This document shows positions 7,115-11,216 of a stretch of 11,216 nt of DNA, piece by piece. Origin of the DNA: JBKBMT01 sp046295655 (lineage in GTDB: Bacteria; Pseudomonadota; Alphaproteobacteria; Rhodobacterales; Rhodobacteraceae); NCBI GenBank assembly GCA_046295655.1, contig JBKBMT010000077.1:1-11216 (forward strand). Direction: 5' to 3'. How positions within the stretch are numbered: position 1 is the stretch's first letter; every line of letters starts with the position of its first letter. Under the pieces are notes generated by a model. It worked only from the letters and a program-made list of their open reading frames with translations. It searched no databases and had not been told where the DNA came from. A program made the translations under genes and the position numbers.

Positions 7115-8881
7115 TCAGGCGTCCTTGGGCAGCACCCGCAGGCGCAGTTCGCGCAGCTGTTCGTTGGTGGGCTCGGACGGGGCGCCCATCATCAGATCCT
7201 CGGCGCGCTGGTTCATCGGGAACATGATGACCTCGCGGATGTTGGTGGTTCCAGCCAGCAGCATCACGATCCGGTCGATCCCGGCCGCGCAGCCGCCATG
7301 CGGTGGGGCGCCGTAGCGGAACGCCTTGACCATGCCGCCGAAGCGGCGTTCCACCTCGTCGCGGCCATAGCCGGCCAGTTCGAAGGCGCGGAACATGATG
7401 TCGGGCTGGTGGTTGCGGATCGCGCCCGAGACGAGTTCATAGCCGTTGCAGGCCAGATCATACTGATAGCCGAGCACGCGCAGCGGGTCACCCGACAGCG
7501 CCTCCAGCCCGCCCTGCGGCATCGAGAACGGGTTGTGGCTGAAGTCGATGCGCCCGGTCTCGGGGTCCTTCTCGTACATCGGGAAATCGACGATCCAGGC
7601 GAAGCGGAAGGTGTCGGTTTCCGACAGGCCCAGCTCGCGGCCGATCTCGACCCGTGCCTTGGCCGCGACTGCCTCAAACGCCTCGGGTTTCCCGCCGAGG
7701 AAGAAGGCCGCGTCGCCGGCCTTGAGGCCGAGCTGCTGGCGGATCGCCTCGGTGCGTTCGGGGCCGATGTTCCTGGCGATGGGGCCGGCGGCGCCGTCGT
7801 CCCGCCACATGATATAACCCATCCCCGGCAGGCCCTGCGCCTGGGCAAAGGCGTTCATCCGGTCGCAGAAGGCCCGGCTGCCGCCGCCGGGGGCGGGGAT
7901 GGCGCGGATCTCGGTGCCTTCGTTTTCCAGAAGCCGGGCGAAGATGCCGAAGCCCGAGCCGCGGAAGTGCTCGCTCACGTCCTGCATCTCGATCGGGCAG
8001 CGCAGGTCGGGTTTGTCGGTGCCGTATTTCCTCAGCGCCTCGGCGTAGGGAATGCGCGGCCAGTCGGCATCGACCCGCTTGCCCTCGCCGAATTCCTCGA
8101 ACAGCCCCTGGATCACCGGCTGGACGGTGGCGAACACGTCCTCCTGCTCGACGAACGACATTTCGAGATCGAGCTGGTAGAAGTCGGTGGGCGAACGGTC
8201 GGCGCGCGGATCCTCGTCGCGGAAGCACGGCGCGATCTGGAAATAGCGGTCGAAGCCCGCGACCATGATCAGCTGCTTGAACTGCTGGGGCGCCTGCGGC
8301 AGCGCATAGAACTTGCCCGGATGCAGCCGCGAGGGCACGAGGAAGTCGCGCGCGCCCTCGGGCGAGGAGGCGGTGATGATCGGCGTCTGGAATTCGGTGA
8401 AGCCCGCATCCCACATGCGGTTGCGGATCGACCTGATCACGGCCGACCGCAGCATCATGTTCGCGTGCAGCGTCTCCCGGCGCAGGTCGAGGAATCGGTA
8501 GGCAAGCCGCGTTTCCTCCGGGTAGTCCGGCTCTCCGAAGACCGGCAGCGGCAGATCCTCGGCCGGGCCCAGCACCGCAAGGTCGGTCACATAGACCTCG
8601 ATCTCGCCGGTCGGCAGCTTCGGGTTGACCAGGTCGGCCGCCCGCGCCTTCACCCTGCCGTCGACGCGGATGCAGGACTCGGCCCGCAGCCGCTCCATCG
8701 CCGAGATCGCGGGGCTGTCGGCATCGGCAAGGATCTGGGTGATGCCGTAATGATCGCGCAGATCGACGAACACCACCCCGCCATGGTCGCGGACCCGGTG
8801 CACCCAGCCCGCCAGGCGGACGGTCTGCCCGACATCGGCTGCGGAAAGCTGTGCGCAGGTATGGCTGCGGTAGGGGTGCAT
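7115..8881 (-). CDS. aspS: Aspartyl-tRNA synthetase, bacterial type, probably non-discriminating
   Basis: The 588-residue class II synthetase charges tRNA-Asp with aspartate in the cytoplasm. An N-terminal OB-fold anticodon-binding domain (about 1-105) contains GWVHRVRDHGG. The catalytic core has a PEGARDFLVPSR flipping loop (174-185), QAPQQFKQL, motif 2 with FQIAPCFRDEDPRADRSP (214-231) and YQLDLEMSF, and motif 3 with HGGCAAGIDRIVML, whose class-defining Arg is R537. The bacterial GAD insertion lies at about 300-415. His33 in RDHGG matches the His seen in non-discriminating enzymes such as that of Pseudomonas, where E. coli has Leu. This suggests it also makes Asp-tRNA-Asn for the GatCAB amidotransferase. 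I use ATG 8881, which has AAGGGA (plus 8888-8893) 6 bases upstream and begins at the conserved MHPYRSH. An upstream start at 8923 would place the -10 element in the coding region. Divergent from cfa. Confidence 0.97.
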   Translation of the reverse strand: MHPYRSHTCAQLSAADVGQTVRLAGWVHRVRDHGGVVFVDLRDHYGITQILADADSPAISAMERLRAESCIRVDGRVKARAADLVNPKLPTGEIEVYVTDLAVLGPAEDLPLPVFGEPDYPEETRLAYRFLDLRRETLHANMMLRSAVIRSIRNRMWDAGFTEFQTPIITASSPEGARDFLVPSRLHPGKFYALPQAPQQFKQLIMVAGFDRYFQIAPCFRDEDPRADRSPTDFYQLDLEMSFVEQEDVFATVQPVIQGLFEEFGEGKRVDADWPRIPYAEALRKYGTDKPDLRCPIEMQDVSEHFRGSGFGIFARLLENEGTEIRAIPAPGGGSRAFCDRMNAFAQAQGLPGMGYIMWRDDGAAGPIARNIGPERTEAIRQQLGLKAGDAAFFLGGKPEAFEAVAAKARVEIGRELGLSETDTFRFAWIVDFPMYEKDPETGRIDFSHNPFSMPQGGLEALSGDPLRVLGYQYDLACNGYELVSGAIRNHQPDIMFRAFELAGYGRDEVERRFGGMVKAFRYGAPPHGGCAAGIDRIVMLLAGTTNIREVIMFPMNQRAEDLMMGAPSEPTNEQLRELRLRVLPKDA

Positions 8882-8916
8882 GATCGGTCCCTTGGTCAGG
8901 CGGCTCGCGTCGCGCC

Positions 8917-8945
8917 GATACACTCTGCCGACCCGGGGAAGTCAA
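8917..8945 (-). promoter_or_regulatory. Candidate sigma70 promoter of aspS
   Basis: On the minus strand, TTGACT (plus 8940-8945) and TGTATC (plus 8917-8922) are separated by exactly 17 bases. The -35 matches 5 of 6 consensus bases and the -10 matches 3 of 6. The predicted transcript would begin about 25-30 bases before the ATG at 8881, leaving room for the AAGGGA ribosome site. Confidence 0.5.
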
Positions 8946-8975
8946 GGGCGGCAAGGCTTGGCGGAGCAGCCGCCC
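8946..8975. repeat. Inverted repeat GGGCGGC/GCCGCCC between the aspS and cfa promoters
   Basis: GGGCGGC at 8946-8952 and GCCGCCC at 8969-8975 are perfect 7-bp inverted arms with a 16-base spacer. The left arm abuts the aspS -35, and the two arms flank the cfa -35 candidate. An inner GGCGG/CCGCC dyad at 8960-8974 shares the right arm. This is a possible operator, though GC-rich arms of this length can arise by chance. Confidence 0.35.
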
Positions 8976-8986
8976 TGAGATAGAGT
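8958..8986 (+). promoter_or_regulatory. Candidate sigma70 promoter of cfa
   Basis: TTGGCG at 8958-8963 and TAGAGT at 8981-8986 are spaced 17 bases apart. Each matches 4 of 6 consensus bases. The start codon is at 9018, so the leader would be about 25 bases and include the GGAGG site. Confidence 0.4.
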
Positions 8987-9006
8987 GTCTGCCGCATGGG
9001 GCCTTC

Positions 9007-9011
9007 GGAGG
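9007..9011 (+). promoter_or_regulatory. Ribosome binding site of cfa
   Basis: GGAGG lies 6 bases before ATG 9018. It decides this start over an in-frame GTG at 8985, which overlaps the candidate -10 element. Confidence 0.8.
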
Positions 9012-9017
9012 CTGCCG

Positions 9018-10241
9018 ATGTGGGGCGGACTTCTGGATCGCGCCCTGCGCCGGATGATCCGACGCGGGACGCTGCGCGTCACCTATCCCGACGCGCAGAC
9101 GACAACATACGGAGATGGCAACGGGCCTGATGTGGGGGTCCGGCTGCACAGCCCGCGCATCCTGCGCAGGCTGGCGCTGCGGCCCGAGCTGGCGGTGGGC
9201 GAGGCCTATATGGACGGCACGCTGACCGTCGATGACGACGATCTGCACGGGCTGATCGAACTTGCGCTGATCAACCTGCGGGGCGAGCGGGTCTGGTGGC
9301 AACGCTGGTCCGAGGCCGCGCGCGACCTGCTGCGCCACATGCAGCAATACAATCCCGCCCCGCGGGCACGGCGCAACGTCGCACACCACTACGACCTTTC
9401 CGGCGCCTTCTACGAACTGTTCCTGGATGCCGACCGGCAGTATTCCTGCGCCTATTTCCGCGACGCCGGCGACAGTCTGGAACGCGCCCAGGCGCAGAAG
9501 AAGGCCCATGTCGCGGCCAAGCTGCTGTTGCGGCCCGGGCTGCGGGTGCTGGACATCGGCTGCGGCTGGGGCGGCATGGCGCTGACGCTTGCCCGCGATC
9601 ACGGGGTCGAGGTTCTGGGGATCACGCTGTCCGAGGAACAGCACCGCCATGCCACCGAACGGGTGGCGCGCGCCGGTCTGTCGGGGCGTGTCGCGATCCG
9701 GCTCATGGACTATCGCGCGGTCGAAGGCCGGTTCGACAGGATCGTGTCGGTCGGGATGTTCGAACATGTGGGGGCGCCGCATTTCCGCACCTATTTCCGC
9801 AAGGTGCACGACCTGCTGACCGATGACGGGGTGGCGCTGATCCATACCATCGGCCGGACGACGCCGCCGGGCTCGACCAATCCCTGGATCGCGAAATACA
9901 TCTTTCCCGGCGGCTATGTGCCGGCGCTGTCAGAGGTCGCGGCGGCGATCGAACGCGAAGATCTGTGGCCCACCGATGTCGAGGTCTGGCGGCTGCACTA
10001 CGCGCGCACGCTGCGCCACTGGCACGACCGGTTCATGGCCAACCGCGACAAGGTGGTGGCGCTCTACGACGAACGCTTCGCGCGGATGTGGCGGTTCTAT
10101 CTGGTGGCCAGCGAACAGACCTTCGTGCACGACCGTCAGTGCGTGTTCCAGTTCCAGCTTGCCCGCCGTCAGCAGGCCGTGCCCCTGACCCGCGACTATC
10201 TGTATCCGTCGGCGCCCGACCTGCGCGCGGCGGCGGAATAG
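9018..10241 (+). CDS. cfa: Cyclopropane-fatty-acyl-phospholipid synthase
   Basis: The 407-residue protein transfers a methylene unit from S-adenosylmethionine to the cis double bond of acyl chains in membrane phospholipids. It is soluble and membrane-peripheral. An N-terminal lipid-binding domain (about 1-110) is followed by a class I methyltransferase with VLDIGCGWGG at 177-186. The bicarbonate/active-site residues known from the E. coli enzyme all appear present: C144 in YSCAYF, E249 in FEHVG, H276 and I278 in IHTIG, and Y328 in HYARTL. FPGGYVPALSEV at 296-307 is also typical. Length is slightly above the E. coli protein. It sits divergent from aspS and convergent with a CPBP gene, with no partner enzyme. 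Rhodobacterales carry several Cfa-like paralogues, including the methyltransferase of the furan fatty acid pathway; the complete catalytic set and lone context fit a true Cfa better. I looked for an extracytoplasmic-sigma-type promoter upstream and saw none. Confidence 0.93.
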   Translation: MWGGLLDRALRRMIRRGTLRVTYPDAQTTTYGDGNGPDVGVRLHSPRILRRLALRPELAVGEAYMDGTLTVDDDDLHGLIELALINLRGERVWWQRWSEAARDLLRHMQQYNPAPRARRNVAHHYDLSGAFYELFLDADRQYSCAYFRDAGDSLERAQAQKKAHVAAKLLLRPGLRVLDIGCGWGGMALTLARDHGVEVLGITLSEEQHRHATERVARAGLSGRVAIRLMDYRAVEGRFDRIVSVGMFEHVGAPHFRTYFRKVHDLLTDDGVALIHTIGRTTPPGSTNPWIAKYIFPGGYVPALSEVAAAIEREDLWPTDVEVWRLHYARTLRHWHDRFMANRDKVVALYDERFARMWRFYLVASEQTFVHDRQCVFQFQLARRQQAVPLTRDYLYPSAPDLRAAAE

Positions 10242-10244
10242 GCG

Positions 10245-10259
10245 GCGGGTTCGACCCGC
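10245..10259. terminator. GCGGGT/ACCCGC hairpin between convergent cfa and CPBP genes
   Basis: GCGGGT at 10245-10250 pairs with ACCCGC at 10254-10259, or as a 5-bp stem with a TTCGA loop. It begins 3 bases after the cfa stop, in a 34-bp gap between two converging genes. The placement suits termination of both transcripts, but there is no T-run. Confidence 0.45.
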
Positions 10260-10275
10260 GCATCAGCCTCCCGGT

Positions 10276-10935
10276 TCAGAACGGACGCTCCACGTTGCCG
10301 GTATAGAAGAACATGCCCAGGCCGAAGGCAAAGACGATGGACCCCGCCACCGTATGCAGCAGCACGGCCTGCGGGAACGACCGCTGCACCCCATAGGCGC
10401 GCGCAAAGCAGAGGCCGCCGAAGAAGGTCATCGCCGCGACGATCCACGACCAGTACATCAGATGCGCCAGCGAAAAGACCGCCGCATTGACCCACAGCAC
10501 CGCGCCGGGGGGAAGAAGATGCCCGTAGCGGCGAAAGAACAGCGGCCGGAACACAAGCTCCTGCGGCAAGGCCGACAGGACCGGGTAGAGAAGCAGGATG
10601 GTCAGCATGAGCTGCGGATCGTGCTTCGGCAGGTAGAACAGCGCCCGTGGCTCGGTCAGCATGACGACGACATAGCTGACACCGGCGCAGACCGCGGCGA
10701 AGGCCAGCGCCTCACCCGGAAACAGCCGTCCGCGCAGAAGCTCGTGCCAGTGAAAGCCCGGCGTCCGGTTGAGCAGGAACAGCCCCAGCAGCGTCACGGC
10801 AAGAAGTGCGGGAAACATCGCCGAGGGCGGCAGCAGGACCGCGACCGCGATCGGGGCGACGCCGAACAGGCCGGCCGCCTCGAGGGCGAGCCGGAGGTCT
10901 CGGCGCCGGTCGAAGGCTGGGGTCGCACGGGTCAT
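10276..10935 (-). CDS. CPBP family intramembrane metalloprotease-like protein (Rce1/Abi)
   Basis: The 219-residue polytopic inner-membrane protein has about six to seven hydrophobic segments. Numbered from this start, they include 19-36, 40-55, 76-93, 110-123, 146-156 and 162-178. It matches the CPBP (CAAX protease and bacteriocin-processing) family. Motif 1 appears as PQELVFRPLFFRRY (from 124), with Glu126 and Arg130. Motif 2 is FSLAH with His158. A third polar position is His194 in LLHTVAG. Motif 1 normally begins Glu-Glu; here the first is Gln, a pattern I recall from one subfamily. I place the start at ATG 10935 because AGGA (plus 10943-10946) lies 7 bases upstream. The longer start at 10950 has no ribosome site. 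Bacterial CPBP proteins range from bacteriocin self-immunity to unknown housekeeping proteolysis. No bacteriocin or other substrate gene is nearby, so function stays open. Confidence 0.85.
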   Translation of the reverse strand: MTRATPAFDRRRDLRLALEAAGLFGVAPIAVAVLLPPSAMFPALLAVTLLGLFLLNRTPGFHWHELLRGRLFPGEALAFAAVCAGVSYVVVMLTEPRALFYLPKHDPQLMLTILLLYPVLSALPQELVFRPLFFRRYGHLLPPGAVLWVNAAVFSLAHLMYWSWIVAAMTFFGGLCFARAYGVQRSFPQAVLLHTVAGSIVFAFGLGMFFYTGNVERPF

Positions 10936-11025
10936 CCGGGTATCCTGCATCGGCGTGATATGGGCTGCTGCGGCGCCCCGTCACTACTGCGCCGGCATGA
11001 CAGGCGCGTGATCGTCCCTATACCC

Positions 11026-11053
11026 TTGCGCCCCCCCGCGCGCTGGCTATAAC
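11026..11053 (+). promoter_or_regulatory. Candidate sigma70 promoter of carB
   Basis: TTGCGC at 11026-11031 and TATAAC at 11048-11053 are 16 bases apart. The -10 matches 5 of 6 consensus bases. Transcription would start near 11060, about 20 bases before the ATG, so there is no room for an attenuator or long leader. Confidence 0.6.
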
Positions 11054-11081
11054 CCCGCCAATTTGCGCAAAGGGGGCCGGG

Positions 11082-11216
11082 ATGCCGAAGCGGACGGATA
11101 TCAAGTCCATCATGATCATCGGCGCCGGTCCCATCGTCATCGGACAGGCCTGCGAATTCGACTATTCCGGTGCCCAGGCCTGCAAGGCGCTGCGCGAGGA
11201 AGGCTATCGCGTCATC
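11082..11216 (+). CDS. carB: Carbamoyl-phosphate synthase large subunit, N-terminal start (3' end outside window)
   Basis: The 45 visible residues begin MPKRTDIKSIMIIGAGPIVI, then continue with GQACEFDYSGAQACKALREE and GYRVI at the window edge. This is the highly conserved N-terminus of CarB, with the glycine-rich GAGPIVIGQACEFDYSG segment of the first pre-ATP-grasp domain. CarB makes carbamoyl phosphate from bicarbonate, ATP and ammonia delivered by the glutaminase subunit CarA, feeding arginine and pyrimidine synthesis. The start is supported by AGGGGG at 11071-11076, 5 bases upstream, and by the MPKRTDI beginning shared across proteobacterial CarB. carA is not adjacent on the upstream side: the preceding gene is divergent and unrelated, so carB has its own promoter here. 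Confidence 0.97.
   Translation, partial: MPKRTDIKSIMIIGAGPIVIGQACEFDYSGAQACKALREEGYRVI

Noticed and set aside
8882..8923. Longer aspS start at 8923
   Set aside because: The extension overlaps the candidate -10 element and lacks a ribosome site. The conserved protein begins at the Met encoded at 8881, with a good AAGGGA upstream.
7298..8983. 561-codon plus-strand frame opposite aspS, and a 723-codon minus-strand frame at 7674-9845
   Set aside because: These are antisense or out-of-frame shadows of aspS and cfa with no domain similarity I can recognise.
8985..9017. GTG start of cfa at 8985
   Set aside because: It overlaps the candidate -10 element; ATG 9018 has GGAGG at ideal spacing.
8882..9017. 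Extracytoplasmic-sigma (RpoE-like) promoter for cfa
   Set aside because: Considered because a cfa gene in Rhodobacter sphaeroides belongs to the RpoE regulon. The only TGATC-like string (8881) lacks a matching downstream element and overlaps the aspS leader.
1..11216. Mobile element, CRISPR array, tRNA/rRNA gene, defence island or biosynthetic cluster
   Set aside because: No transposase, integrase, spaced direct repeats, tRNA-like cloverleaf or clustered unknown genes were seen. The window is conserved chromosomal genes with short gaps.

Overview
This is a GC-rich chromosomal segment of ordinary housekeeping and membrane-maintenance genes. It is most likely from an alphaproteobacterium of the Rhodobacterales (Rhodobacter/Paracoccus/Rhodovulum type). 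The reasons are the high GC content, the lysC-ptsP pair, an alphaproteobacterial-type aspartyl-tRNA synthetase, and an OlsB-type ornithine lipid acyltransferase. The genus is inferred from protein flavour and cannot be proven here. I see no mobile element, CRISPR array, tRNA, rRNA or prophage signature, and no evidence of a new defence or biosynthetic system.

Layout. 1-87 (+): the last 28 codons of aspartate kinase (lysC). 104-2347 (+): ptsP, enzyme I of the nitrogen PTS, 16 bp downstream and probably cotranscribed. 2409-2810 (-): msrB, convergent with ptsP across a short gap holding a GC hairpin. 2922-3656 (+): olsB, divergent from msrB. 3660-6116 (-): a membrane-anchored penicillin-acylase-family Ntn hydrolase, ending 3 bp from the olsB stop and interrupted by a run of 10 Ns at 3780-3789. 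6197-7072 (+): a beta-hydroxyacid dehydrogenase, divergent from the acylase. 7115-8881 (-): aspS, convergent with the dehydrogenase across a very GC-rich dyad. 9018-10241 (+): cfa, divergent from aspS with candidate promoters on both strands. 10276-10935 (-): a CPBP-family intramembrane protease-like protein. 11082 to the window end (+): the first 45 codons of carB, with a good sigma70-like promoter.

The genes alternate in strand, so most are probably single-gene transcripts; lysC-ptsP is the only likely operon. Loose themes are membrane lipid remodelling (olsB, cfa), oxidative repair (msrB), nitrogen/carbon signalling (ptsP) and amino-acid, translation and nucleotide supply (lysC, aspS, carB). 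They do not form one pathway. No stretch above 300 bases lacks a gene. Points worth a second look are the undetermined bases inside a conserved acylase motif, the non-discriminating signature in AspRS, an inverted repeat between the aspS and cfa promoters, the absence of olsA next to olsB, a Q-for-E change in the CPBP protease motif, and several start codons that should be moved downstream.
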